Below are positions 46,570 to 55,663 of a stretch of 64,000 bases of DNA, one piece after another. The translations under genes and the position numbers were made by a program. Origin of the DNA: Mesorhizobium sp. SARCC-RB16n. Lineage in GTDB: Bacteria > Pseudomonadota > Alphaproteobacteria > Rhizobiales > Rhizobiaceae. Within the stretch, counting starts at the first letter, position 1. Each line of letters starts with the position of its first letter. The notes beneath the pieces are model-generated. The model did no database searches. It was given only the letters and a program-made list of their open reading frames with translations, and was not told the origin of the DNA. The stretch lies in the NCBI RefSeq assembly GCF_008520305.1, contig NZ_ML703264.1, positions 85,966 to 149,965 on the forward strand, in the 5' to 3' direction.

Positions 46570-47902
46570 CGCACTCAATCTGTTTGACGTTTGCTGTGGC
46601 GGAGACGTGCTCTTGCTCGTCCTCTGGACGCCGACGCGCAAGCAAATCTTCTCGTTCATCCGAAGAAGAATGACTTGCCGACGGCTGCGATCTGACCTGC
46701 ACGTCTGGCGCCGCTTGGACTGGCGATTGGTCTATTGCTACTTTGACCTCCATTGCCATTTTCAGCTCGTCGGCAAGCCGAGTCCGTCTCAATTCTGCTT
46801 GGCGGCGGCTTCGTTCGCGATGTCTCAACGCAATTGCCCGTTTCCGTTCCATTTCTGCGAGGAATTCCTCCGGATTGCGGTTTTCCGGATGGATGCTGAT
46901 CAGTAGTGAATGGCCCGCAAAATCGCCGTCGCGTGTTGATTTGGCGCCAACATCGCTGACACGCTGCTCCGGCATTGCCTTCGCCGGGATAACTTTGGCA
47001 CCTCGGACGATCGCGGCCAATTTCTCGCCGCGTCGTTCTTCTAGCGGAATGCGATCCACCTGTTTGCTTCCAAGAGTGTCACTGGCATCCTGTGAGCGCC
47101 AACGCACCCGCTGATGGGCATGGACATCACGGTTAACGTGAGCTTGGCGAATGTGGTCGGTCGGTGAAAGAAACGACGGTGTCGACCTCGGCACCGAATC
47201 CCGGGCATCTCGGCCATGCCGGACGTTCCAATGCATGGTATAGAGATGCTCGATTTCTCCATGGCAACAGAGAGCGTCCATCACCTCTGCTTCAAAACTG
47301 TCCCGAGCCTCTCGGATTTTCATCACCCTAGCTTGCATCCATCTCTGAGCATCCATCTGCTTTCGTTCTAACAGATCGATCTGAGCACTCACACGCGCCT
47401 TTTGCTCTCCATCGCGAGGCTCGATCCGTAGCCAACGCCTGAGATTTTCGATGTAACCGTCGACCTGTTCAAGACTGTTGCGGCCACGGTTTTCTAGCCT
47501 GCTAACAGCGCGATCGAGATCGGCATCGGACTGTTCAAGCATGGATAGATGCTCAAGATCGCATGCACCCAAGAAATCCCAATAGAGCGCCTCAGACGCC
47601 CACTCGAGTTCAACTGGTGGCGAGTCTTCGGGATCTCTTGGAAGTGAGCACCCTAATTCAAAAAACTTAGCAGATAGCCATGGTGAGATTGACTCACCAT
47701 CGTCGTCGATACAGGCGATTAGCGGAGCAGTCCAAGAACTGAATGACGTTTCCATCGTAGCCCGCGAAACCATTAGCCAGCCCGAACGATATCGAAGAGA
47801 CCGGACCTCCCAGGCTGGGCCTGAAAAAGAATCAAGATACAAATCGCAAGCAATCGGCAGGCTGGCGAACTCACCGTAACTCGAGCTCGGCGCCCTTCTC
47901 AT
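46547..47902 (-). CDS. Unknown coiled-coil protein within the type III R-M operon
   Basis: A 451-aa protein with no family I recognise. The first 110 residues are globular with hydrophobic strands (IACDLYLDSFSGPAWEVRSL). Residues about 120-215 form an Arg/Glu-rich coiled coil (LDRAVSRLENRGRNSLEQVD). Another highly charged helix lies near 360-410 (EEFLAEMERKRAIALRHRER), and the tail is Ser/Glu-rich and probably disordered. It starts five bases after the helicase stop and overlaps mod by 23 bases, so it is a true operon member. It may be a scaffold linking the SNF2 helicase to Mod/Res, but that is inference. Confidence 0.65.
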   Translation of the reverse strand: MRRAPSSSYGEFASLPIACDLYLDSFSGPAWEVRSLRYRSGWLMVSRATMETSFSSWTAPLIACIDDDGESISPWLSAKFFELGCSLPRDPEDSPPVELEWASEALYWDFLGACDLEHLSMLEQSDADLDRAVSRLENRGRNSLEQVDGYIENLRRWLRIEPRDGEQKARVSAQIDLLERKQMDAQRWMQARVMKIREARDSFEAEVMDALCCHGEIEHLYTMHWNVRHGRDARDSVPRSTPSFLSPTDHIRQAHVNRDVHAHQRVRWRSQDASDTLGSKQVDRIPLEERRGEKLAAIVRGAKVIPAKAMPEQRVSDVGAKSTRDGDFAGHSLLISIHPENRNPEEFLAEMERKRAIALRHRERSRRQAELRRTRLADELKMAMEVKVAIDQSPVQAAPDVQVRSQPSASHSSSDEREDLLARRRPEDEQEHVSATANVKQIECDVEKTEA

Positions 47903-47907
47903 ATTAG

Positions 47908-50745
47908 CTACTCGACCGACCAGCGAATAGTGAAAAGCAGGTTCTTCTGCGGTTGCTGGTTCAAGCTCTCGGCCACCTCGTCGAGCATGTCGGATACTTG
48001 TTTTCGCACCTCGCGGCGTCGCTCGTGTTTGGAGAGCTTCAGGTCATCCATCTGGCCTTCCAGCTTCTTTATTTTGCGTCCCAGGTCGAGTTTCTGCTCC
48101 ATTGACGCATCAGGCGAACGGCGCTCCTTGCGCAGCCCTTTGATCTCGGTGTCGAGCACGCCGATCTGCGCATCTAGCTCGATTTCGATGTCCTTGGCGT
48201 AGTTGTCCAGCCGAGTTTCCTCTTCCTCAAGCCAGCGGAAGTTCTGTCTCTTCACCCGATCCGAGAAAGCCGAAAACTGGTTGTCTTCGATGCCCTGAAG
48301 GCCAGAAGCATCAATGGGGTCCCGCAATTCCTGAGCTTTTGACGGAATCATAAGCATGCGGTCAGCTGTTTCCGGGGGTATCGCAACTCCATCATCCGTC
48401 ACGCATGAAAGCAGGAGCTCCTCCCGTGCTGAGTTGCGCGTTTGAATTTGCGCCTTCGAAACACGCAGCAGACCTGATTTCCCTACCAAATTCCTGACGT
48501 CGGCGAGCTGTCCGGGAAACGCATAGTCGGCCAGCGTGAAAAGCACCGATGTCGGGCTAGACGGCTCACCTCGCGCCTTTGCCTTTTCGACAATCTCCGT
48601 CGCGAGATTTCCGTCTGAGAGCCGAAAGAACTGCCAGTCGTGGTCATCAGCGTCGGGCCATTTGGTCGTCCAGGTCTTGCCTTCGTAGTCGAACCTAAAG
48701 ATTGCGTCGTGGTGGAACCTGGCGCCTGACAACTCGGCTTGGGCCACAATGATGAGGCGCCGTGTGAAATCATTCACGGCGTTATCGAGTTCGCCTTTGC
48801 GACCCTTCAGCCGAGCGACGACATCTTGATCGAGATGCTCCAAAACCTTCGCGCGGGCAGACTGCATGTCCGAATCGATGCGATCCTGCAGCGTGGCTGT
48901 CAGAGCGTCGAACTGCTGAACAATTTCGGCCTCGGTTCGGCTGGACTGGACGATACCCAGGACTCGCTGCTCGAAGTCGACGCCGCGTTCGATGGTGCCG
49001 AGAACCTCGTCGCTTGATCCGAATACGCCACTGAATAGCTTGAATTTTTGATCGAGCAGCTCGTAGATTCGCTGCTCGGCCTGGTTCTTGCGGTTAAGCA
49101 TATTGACCACGGTGACGTCGATCTTTTGACCATAGCGATGGCACCGACCAATGCGCTGTTCGACGCGCTGCGGGTTCCATGGAAGATCGAAGTTAATCAC
49201 GAGCGAGCAAAATTGGAGGTTGATGCCCTCGGCGCCGCTCTCTGTTGCGATGAGGATCGTCTTGTCCTTGCTGCGGAAGGCATCGACAATCGCCGCTTTC
49301 ATATCTGCGGTCCGCGAGCCGGATACCCTGTCAGTGCCGGCGTGTTCTTCCCGCCAAGCCTGGTAGAGAAACTTGCTGACGGGATCGCTGTTCGACCCGT
49401 TCAGAAGCGCGATCTGGCCGTTGTAGCCATTGGCAGCCAACAGCTCGCTCAGGTATTTCTGTGTGCGAACGCTTTCCGTGAAGATTACGGCTTTGCGCTG
49501 CCCCCCCTTGCCTGAGATTGCATCGAGAATGCCGGGGAGTTGTGTGAGGAGTTTTTCGCCCTTCGCGTTTTGGCCTATCGACTCTGCTAGGGCCAGGAAC
49601 GACTTCAGCTCGTCCAACTCGACAGCCAACAAAGCCGCATCAATGACTTGTTCTTCGCCATCCTCTTTGTCCTCCAGTTCCTCAGCGATCTCCGCGATCG
49701 TCTCGATGTCGTCGGTAACGGTCTCGTCGACGCGTTGGCGTTTCTCCAGACGTTCTATCAGCGACCGAAGGTAACCGGTGACGGCAAAAGTCGAAGACCC
49801 TAGGATTTTGCGGACCTGAAGCACCACGAGTTGGTTGGCACGGTCACCATAGGAGATGGTGTCCTTGCGCTGCAGGAAGCTCGACACCTTCTCGTAGAGT
49901 TGGACTTCGAGGCTGGGCGGTTCGAAGTCGAAGACGACAGCGTTACGCTTGGTGAAGTTTATGTGACCGGCCTCCTGAACCTGCCGGCGCAGCGTGCGGT
50001 AGCAGACCGGTATAAGGCGCTCGCGCAGCGCCTCGAGAGAGGCAGGCGTGGCGCGAGCGCCAGTGTAGAGGGTCTTGAAGGCCTCCTCGCCGCCAAAATG
50101 ATTGTCATCAATCATCGACACGATGCCAAAGAGTTCCATAAGGGAGTTCTGTAGCGGCGTTGCCGTTAGCAGCACCTTGAACGGATCCTTCAAGGCGTCT
50201 TTCAAGAGCTTCGATCGGAGAGCACCTGGTTTGTAGACGTTGCGCAACCGGTGTGCTTCGTCGAACACCACCAAGTCCCACTTGGTCAATGCGAGTTCAT
50301 CGGCACATCGCGCCGCGAACTCATAGCTTGAGATAATGATTCCAGGAGCATCGCGGAACGGCTTGGCTCGCCCCTCCTTTTTCAAGATCTTGTAGGTAGC
50401 GGACTCCAAGATCGTTGCAGGCAGCGAAAACTTCTCCCGCAGCTCCTGCTCCCACTGCTTGCGCAGTGAGGCCGGGACAATCAGAAGGATACGGCGTTTC
50501 TGCTCCGCCCATTTCTGGCCCATAACGAGCCCAGCCTCGATCGTCTTGCCGAGACCCACCTCATCGGCAAGCAGCACACCTTTCGAGAGCGGTGACTTCA
50601 AGGCGAACAAAGAGGCTTCGACCTGATGCGGATTCATTTCGACCCGCGCCGCTGTCAGAGACCGTGTGAATGCGTCCTGCTCGAAGCCATCCAACGTTAT
50701 GCGATGGCTGTGATAGTGCCCCTGAACTTGCGCGTAAGAACCCAA
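47908..50745 (-). CDS. SNF2/RapA-like helicase leading the type III R-M operon
   Basis: A 945-aa SNF2-family ATPase. Motif I is DEVGLGKT (61-68), motif II VVFDEAHRLRN near 160, motif III LLTATPLQNSL near 193, and the C-terminal lobe has ATESGAEGINLQFCSLVINF and RVEQRIGRCHRYGQK. The last 120 residues are a coiled coil (LDNYAKDIEIELDAQIGVLD onward). It resembles RapA-like ATPases and the SNF2 component (DrmD) of some DISARM loci. The start is TTG 50745 preceded by GGGGGAA, with no better ATG. It heads the operon, and the 222-base gap upstream presumably holds the promoter (a TAAAAT box is visible near 50915). Confidence 0.85.
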   Translation of the reverse strand: MGSYAQVQGHYHSHRITLDGFEQDAFTRSLTAARVEMNPHQVEASLFALKSPLSKGVLLADEVGLGKTIEAGLVMGQKWAEQKRRILLIVPASLRKQWEQELREKFSLPATILESATYKILKKEGRAKPFRDAPGIIISSYEFAARCADELALTKWDLVVFDEAHRLRNVYKPGALRSKLLKDALKDPFKVLLTATPLQNSLMELFGIVSMIDDNHFGGEEAFKTLYTGARATPASLEALRERLIPVCYRTLRRQVQEAGHINFTKRNAVVFDFEPPSLEVQLYEKVSSFLQRKDTISYGDRANQLVVLQVRKILGSSTFAVTGYLRSLIERLEKRQRVDETVTDDIETIAEIAEELEDKEDGEEQVIDAALLAVELDELKSFLALAESIGQNAKGEKLLTQLPGILDAISGKGGQRKAVIFTESVRTQKYLSELLAANGYNGQIALLNGSNSDPVSKFLYQAWREEHAGTDRVSGSRTADMKAAIVDAFRSKDKTILIATESGAEGINLQFCSLVINFDLPWNPQRVEQRIGRCHRYGQKIDVTVVNMLNRKNQAEQRIYELLDQKFKLFSGVFGSSDEVLGTIERGVDFEQRVLGIVQSSRTEAEIVQQFDALTATLQDRIDSDMQSARAKVLEHLDQDVVARLKGRKGELDNAVNDFTRRLIIVAQAELSGARFHHDAIFRFDYEGKTWTTKWPDADDHDWQFFRLSDGNLATEIVEKAKARGEPSSPTSVLFTLADYAFPGQLADVRNLVGKSGLLRVSKAQIQTRNSAREELLLSCVTDDGVAIPPETADRMLMIPSKAQELRDPIDASGLQGIEDNQFSAFSDRVKRQNFRWLEEEETRLDNYAKDIEIELDAQIGVLDTEIKGLRKERRSPDASMEQKLDLGRKIKKLEGQMDDLKLSKHERRREVRKQVSDMLDEVAESLNQQPQKNLLFTIRWSVE

Positions 50746-50967
50746 AATTCCCCCAAATTGATCTTACTCGAAACCAGACTGGCAAGTCGGATCGAGGATG
50801 CCCCAACGATTTCTACTAAGCCGATTCAAATCTCGCAACCTGGTGATACACAATTCGAGCACTCCCATTTGCTCGCAAAGATGCCAAGGCTATTTTGCTT
50901 GTTTGGTATCTATTTTATCCGTTCGAGAGGACAGTGCAGTCGCGGTCTGTCAGAGCCCGGTCAAAAC

Positions 50968-51600
50968 TCATTCCGGGAGCAAGGTCCCGCGCGCCTGGGT
51001 GACCGCTATCAAGGCTTTTTTGGAGCGTCGACGGCGCTGTGCCTGCTTGTCCTGCTCGGCCTTTCGCGCCTTGCGTTCCTCGGGGGACATGCCGGCGAGT
51101 GACCGGTGCCGCCTAACGGGCCGGCCTTCAGCTTCCTCTCGGTCGAGTTTGGCCGCGTATCTCGCGCGCCGCTGTTCGGCCTTGCGGGCGAGGCGTTGAC
51201 TGCGGGCCTTTTCCCACGCGTCGGACGGAGGCGAGCGCTCATCGTCCTGCCAAGCGGCACCGCTGCGCTGATATCTCGACGCCATCTTATTGATGGTGGC
51301 GAGGCGCTTCTCTGCGGCAGTCTGTTCAACTTGGGGCGTCATGTCGAAGTGATAGGCGGCTGCCGGCGCGGCCAAGCACCCATTGATCTCTTTAAGCTTC
51401 ACCCGGCACCCAATCTCTGCGTCGGTAAAGGGGCCGTCGATATTGTCGAGCGCTGCCACCACCGGGTCGACGTCGCCGGACGTATCACGGTTGGTCTCAT
51501 CCAGCGGCGTGCCGGGATTGATATCGTCGTGGAACAGGACGACGTTGTGCAGGAACCGTGCTTCCATTTCGTCGTCAGTGAGAGATCGATCAAGTTCCAT
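50968..51600 (-). CDS. Hypothetical protein with basic, charged C-terminus
   Basis: A 210-aa protein of unknown function. The N-terminus is acidic (MELDRSLTDDEMEARFLHNV). From residue 110 on it is very rich in Arg, Lys, Glu and Ala (SQRLARKAEQRRARYAAKLD), suggesting a long charged helix able to bind nucleic acid. ATG 51600 follows AGGAAG about nine bases upstream; an in-frame start at 51639 is less likely. Similar small charged proteins occur on rhizobial plasmids and integrative elements, but I cannot name a family. Confidence 0.55.
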   Translation of the reverse strand: MELDRSLTDDEMEARFLHNVVLFHDDINPGTPLDETNRDTSGDVDPVVAALDNIDGPFTDAEIGCRVKLKEINGCLAAPAAAYHFDMTPQVEQTAAEKRLATINKMASRYQRSGAAWQDDERSPPSDAWEKARSQRLARKAEQRRARYAAKLDREEAEGRPVRRHRSLAGMSPEERKARKAEQDKQAQRRRRSKKALIAVTQARGTLLPE

Positions 51601-51639
51601 GTTTGGCTTCCTATGGGTGTCGAGTTTGTGCGGCCACAC

Positions 51640-52191
51640 GCGTGCGCCTGTCGTTATAGGGAGGGCGATTGCCAGCAGTCGGTCAAAGTTTGTTCAACGA
51701 TTGTGACATTCCGCAACGAGATACAAACTGCTTCAGCGTATCTAATGCCCGAGGTTATCCCGCCGTCGGCGGTCGGGCCGGAGGATGATTGGGACATTAA
51801 GTCAGAAAGCCTGTCGCCTGCTTCGTATATATTCTATTCTTATCTATTCTATGTTACATATATACTAAACAGGCGACAGGCTTTCTGACTCTACACGGCC
51901 CTTTCCGGAAAATGGAATGCGGCTACCATTCGACCGGCCCAGCAGTATAGACGTGCGCCCTGCTGACCCGTCGAGATTCGCCTTGTATGCGATCCCACCA
52001 TTCGACGGATTTTGTTCATCTTCAAGGTAGAGCTCCTGCAGAATAGGCGCGGCTAGGATATGAGCACACCAATACTGCTCATTCACTGAACGTGATCGAG
52101 CCTAACCCCGGGCTCGATCATAGAGCGTCGCAAATAGAGCCCGCCCAAGGACCGGCAGGCTTGTTTCTCGTGTCATTCCGCCGGCCGAAGC
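51640..52191. other. Gene-poor stretch with a large inverted repeat
   Basis: No confident gene. A 73-codon minus-strand frame (51865-52086, GTG start MNEQYWCAHILAAPILQE) ends inside the right arm of the inverted repeat and might be a truncated gene, but it lacks a ribosome site. The main content is the dyad at 51800-51890. Confidence 0.4.
51800..51890. repeat. Perfect 21-bp inverted repeat with AT-rich centre
   Basis: Arms 51800-51820 and 51870-51890 are perfectly complementary (outer end AGTCAGAAAGCCTGTC). The 49-base centre is AT-rich and contains a second inner dyad, GTATATAT near 51825 and ATATATAC near 51858, plus repeated TTCTAT words. The arms have no adjoining T tract, so it is not a typical terminator. 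It could be a cruciform-forming site, an origin-like element, or the ends of a small non-autonomous element. Confidence 0.8.
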
Positions 52192-53200
52192 TAAGCCGCC
52201 TGCTTATTCGGTTGTGGCTGTGTCTCGGCCTTTTTCAGCGCTTCGGTCATAGCCTTTCGGAACACCTCGTGATCGGAACACCTCGTGACCGGCGATGTGG
52301 TAGAGCGTGGCGAACCTTGGCAGAACGCTTGCAAGTATTTTCATCAACCTGGTCGCCGCCTCGTCCGGGGACATAGACGCCGTTGAATTCGATGGTGCCG
52401 GTTTCGAGGTGGTCGACGGTGTTTCTGTCCATGGCGATTCAGCCGTAGCCACCGTCGGGCTTGTGGTTCCTAGCGTTAGTGTGGCCCCTGAGGCCACGGC
52501 CGACGTCACGTCATTGGCCGCCGTTCTGCTGGGCGCGTCCTTTGCCGGTGCCATGCCCTCATCCTTGGCATTGGCGATTATGTCCCTTTTTGACGTTGGC
52601 ACCGGAGATCTTGCGCTTTCTGGTGCACCTCCAGCCGATGCCTTTGTCTTGCCGTTGGATTCAGCGATTGCCTGCTTGATGGCCTTCGATGTCGGCACTG
52701 GCTTTCCGGCCTTGAGATCAGCGACAATCTTGTTGCGGACCGGGGCAGCGTTCGGGGCAGCTAGAAGCCGCAAGCTCCCATCAGACAGATCGAGCGCGAC
52801 GTCAGTGGTCTCGACCATGCGCGCTATGTTCATGAAGTTCTGTGCGTGCGGTCATAGCGAATTCCGCTTCCAGCCACTTGCCGAAATGGCCATGAGCTAG
52901 TTTGTCTTTGACTGACAGCAATTCCTTGCCGATTTCAGCGGCGCAGCGTCTGGCGCTTCCGATGTGGCCATGAATACGGCCGGCCGCTTCCTCAGCAAGC
53001 TTGGCAACCGCTGGCTTGAAAGCCTTGTAAATGGGGAGCCTAACCGATGCCGATCGCGGCAGGGTCTTGCCTATCGTATGATCAGATGACTTTCCGCCTG
53101 CGTCATTTTCGAGGTCGGCCTCGACCTGGCCGAGATCGGCGGAGCCAAGGTCGAGGTCTTCAATCGTCTCTTCGATCGTTTTCGGTGCAAGTTCAGTCAT
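52192..53200 (-). pseudogene. DUF3102-like gene inactivated by two lesions
   Basis: The start is ATG 53200 with GGAG upstream, overlapping the previous gene's stop by ATGA. The first frame reads MTELAPKTIEETIEDLDLGS to KWLEAEFAMTARTELHEHSA and stops at 52802. The expected continuation AQNFMNIARMVETTDVALDL is in the next frame, so about 5 bases are missing near 52841-52850. Near the 3' end a 16-bp tandem duplication (52258-52289) shifts the frame again. Removing one copy restores HEVFRKAMTEALKKAETQPQ and a stop at 52192. DUF3102 proteins are frequent on alphaproteobacterial plasmids, phages and integrative elements. The double damage indicates decay after integration, unless the sequence is wrong. 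Confidence 0.75.
52258..52289. repeat. 16-bp tandem duplication inside the DUF3102 pseudogene
   Basis: CGGAACACCTCGTGAT (52258-52273) is followed directly by CGGAACACCTCGTGAC (52274-52289), 15 of 16 identical. Sixteen is not a multiple of three, so it changes the reading frame of the C-terminus. Confidence 0.9.
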
Positions 53201-53691
53201 TTTGAATCTCCTCTTGTTTTCCATTGCGGGAGCGACCAGCGCACTTGCTTATCGAGTTGGTCGCGTATTCGGTTGAGGCGCACGATTTCAGCGAGCGCCT
53301 CTTTCTTTGTCGCCGCGTTGGTCATGTCTGCGGATTCGAGCTCGGCAATCGCCCGGTCAATCTCTTTGCGCTTAAAACGGGCAATGGCATCGGCAAGACC
53401 GGAGGCGGCATCGAGGAAAGCACCAACCATGCGTTCTGCTCGGCCAATTGAGCCGCGGTAGGGTTCGTCCCATGCCTCCTGCCACTGATCGTCAGTGTCA
53501 GCGTCAAAGGTCGGCGGCATGACACCAACGCAATCGAGCACTTCCTCGATCACGGCCCAATTGCCGTCGTGGGGCAGAAATTCATTGAACGGCTCCTTCG
53601 CAAGGTTGTCAGTGGGATCACCTCCAAGCCTCGCAAGTTCGGCTTTTCGCTGTCGGTAGGCGCGCTGATATTCCGCGGGTGTCTTCACCAT
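53197..53691 (-). CDS. Hypothetical protein, integrative-element type
   Basis: A 164-aa protein starting at ATG 53691 (MVKTPAEYQRAYRQRKAELA), which follows GGGGAG eight bases upstream; the frame to 53718 is not needed. The N-terminus resembles short plasmid-encoded proteins with an AYRQRKA helix, the middle is acidic (TFDADTDDQWQEAWDEPY) and the C-terminal half is a charged helix (RFKRKEIDRAIAELESADMT). No domain name can be given. It overlaps the DUF3102 gene by ATGA, and the two form an operon driven by the palindromic promoter just upstream. Confidence 0.6.
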   Translation of the reverse strand: MVKTPAEYQRAYRQRKAELARLGGDPTDNLAKEPFNEFLPHDGNWAVIEEVLDCVGVMPPTFDADTDDQWQEAWDEPYRGSIGRAERMVGAFLDAASGLADAIARFKRKEIDRAIAELESADMTNAATKKEALAEIVRLNRIRDQLDKQVRWSLPQWKTRGDSK

Positions 53692-53723
53692 GTGTGGCTC
53701 CCCAATTCGACGTGGCATTCTCT

Positions 53724-53750
53724 ATTTAACACTTAACTGTTAAATGTCAA
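53724..53750 (-). promoter_or_regulatory. Promoter with overlapping palindromic operator
   Basis: On the minus strand a consensus -35 TTGACA (plus 53745-53750) is followed after 16-17 bases by a TAAATA-like -10. An 8-bp inverted repeat, ATTTAACA (53724-53731) and TGTTAAAT (53738-53745), fills the space between the boxes. A repressor bound there would block RNA polymerase, so this operon is probably tightly controlled. The ribosome site and ATG 53691 follow about 33 bases downstream. Confidence 0.7.
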
Positions 53751-55300
53751 TCCACGGTCTAGAAGTTTAGTGAGCTTTGTCGCTCGCGGCTGGCGCCGGA
53801 AGAAAAAGGCGATTGCCGTAGCTAATGGAGACTGGCCACATGCACTGGACGGCCGCCTACGCGCCACCAGAGGGACCGTCTTCCACATTGGGAAAGCAGG
53901 CCCATGCAGACGAGAGACTTTCGAGTCTGGTCACGCCCAACTCCGCAGTCGCGAAAAACGAAACTGTTTCGCTTATGGCGTTGGGGGCCATGCTGATAGG
54001 CTGAGTTTTCCGGCCACTTCCAGGTCATTTCTCGGCCAACTAGTGCCGAGCTTCAATGGTCAGTCACCTTGGCTGCGTTCGCAAACGCCGATTAGGTGGT
54101 GGATGGGCATACCCGGGAATTAAAGTGGATTTTCCCACCATAGGAGTGCGGAATTCTAACGCTACAGTCACTCTTCAAACCTATTCGCACCTTCTACGCC
54201 TTGCTCGTCGCTGAGCCGCCACCTGACTGCGAAGAGGACCACCCGTTGCACTTTGGGTTGATCGGCATTCGGGATCCGAGCGCTTCCCCTTACGGCCTAG
54301 GCATCACCCGACCCCCCTCTACAGTGACCTGCACATCGGTCGAATATGTATTCGTCCTTGCGATGCTTGGGTTTCCGATTGGCTGGGAACTTGGGTGTGC
54401 CCGCTGTCGGGTGGCTCTGTGGCTTGGTGCCGTCAACGTTGCGGTATGTCTCGTCGCAGGGAGTGATGGCGCTGTATGCCGCGTTTGCCCCGAGCCTTTT
54501 GAGGCGGCGGCGCGCATGTTTCCCTCGCGACCATTTTTCAATCGGGTGTTTGAGAGGGAACGTTTCGTCAACTTAGGGTGGACATATTGGCTTTGGTCGA
54601 AAGCTGACTTTATGGAATATGTCCCCCTCCACGTGGACATGGACCACTTAGCTGGAGATGGCCGAGCCCGGGAGCAGTCTCGTGATCAGATTTGAATTAG
54701 GGCATTCAAGCGTCGAGCATCCCACCAGGAGGGGTGGTTCTGGAATTTTCGTATCTGGTGGCGCCATAAGGCATCCCCATGAACGGACGCGGGTAAACCT
54801 AGGACTTCGATCGGCTGGAGATCAATGACGACCGATGTCGATTGGTTCCTAAGGCGCTGAAACAAGGGAGTTCCATTGCTGCCGCCCCGTTGCGGTTCGG
54901 ATCGGGGTGGAGTTTGGCGAAGGAAGGCTATCAACTTTGAGATACCCTGCCGCGCGCTGAACGCATTGCAGGACGGGCCTGTCCGAGACATCTGTTCTGC
55001 ACGGCCGATCAGCTTATGCACTGGACGGCGTCTGGCAAATCCCATCGGCTTGCCGCCGTCCAGCACGGTTCCAGATTGGAGAGATCCCGCGCGAACAAGC
55101 CCGATCTTGTCCTCGGAATAGCTATTCACCATGACATGGCGATCGAATTGACCGATCGATCAGCTCAAGTCTGTTCGACCCTCGTAGAAATGAACGCCAT
55201 TTCCCGTGCCTCCCGGCGTGAGTTCGCGGCTATTCTGCCTGATGATCTGAATCGGCTCCATCGCTCGTTATAACCGCGCGGCTGCTGGCACATCGCGCCT
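53751..55300. other. 1.5-kb gene-poor block, probable remnants
   Basis: No gene can be supported with confidence. The longest frames are 54201-54695 (+, 164 codons, Cys-rich and without a domain) and 54686-55132 (-, 148 codons, including SVVIDLQPIEVLGLPASVHG). They overlap end to end, lack strong ribosome sites and resemble nothing I know. The base composition differs less from random than in the neighbouring genes. Eroded mobile-element DNA is a likely explanation. Confidence 0.35.
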
Positions 55301-55465
55301 TCACTGGGCGCGATGATCGTTACCGGTGTCGGGCTGAGACTTCCTATCTCTGAATGCTGCTTCATCGGCACGCAACTTCCTCATGCGCTTCTGGAAGTCC
55401 CACTTCGACACATACGAGGCCGTCACCACGAGCCCGCCGACGACCATCACTAACAAGATCATCAT
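55301..55465 (-). CDS. Small membrane-anchored protein
   Basis: A 54-aa protein beginning MMILLVMVVGGLVVTASYVS, a single transmembrane helix, followed by a charged cytosolic tail (KRMRKLRADEAAFRDRKSQP). GGAGG lies eight bases before ATG 55465, a strong ribosome site that supports translation although the frame is open further upstream to 55651. Function unknown. It is collinear with the NYN gene, about 200 bases downstream of it. Confidence 0.55.
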   Translation of the reverse strand: MMILLVMVVGGLVVTASYVSKWDFQKRMRKLRADEAAFRDRKSQPDTGNDHRAQ

Positions 55466-55663
55466 TGGAGCGCCTCCTTCCGGATGATTCGTCCATTTAA
55501 ATACAGGGGCAGGCGAAAGGAAGGAGCATCGATGTTCTGAAGCACGTCCCAACGGCCAGGTCTGGGCGCCTATAGCAAACGGCCCGATGAGACCGGCGCG
55601 CCTTCCAAAGTAACGCCCATACCGATCTGCCTGACAAACACTGGCGGCCATGCCGGGGACGCA

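Noticed and set aside
42210-50745. Assignment of the methylase-helicase operon as BREX
   Set aside because: No BrxC-type ATPase, PglZ phosphatase or BrxL is present; the Mod and Res motifs are those of type III restriction-modification.
54201-54695. A 164-codon plus-strand ORF with hydrophobic and Cys-rich stretches
   Set aside because: No family resemblance, no ribosome site, and an equally long open frame lies on the other strand.
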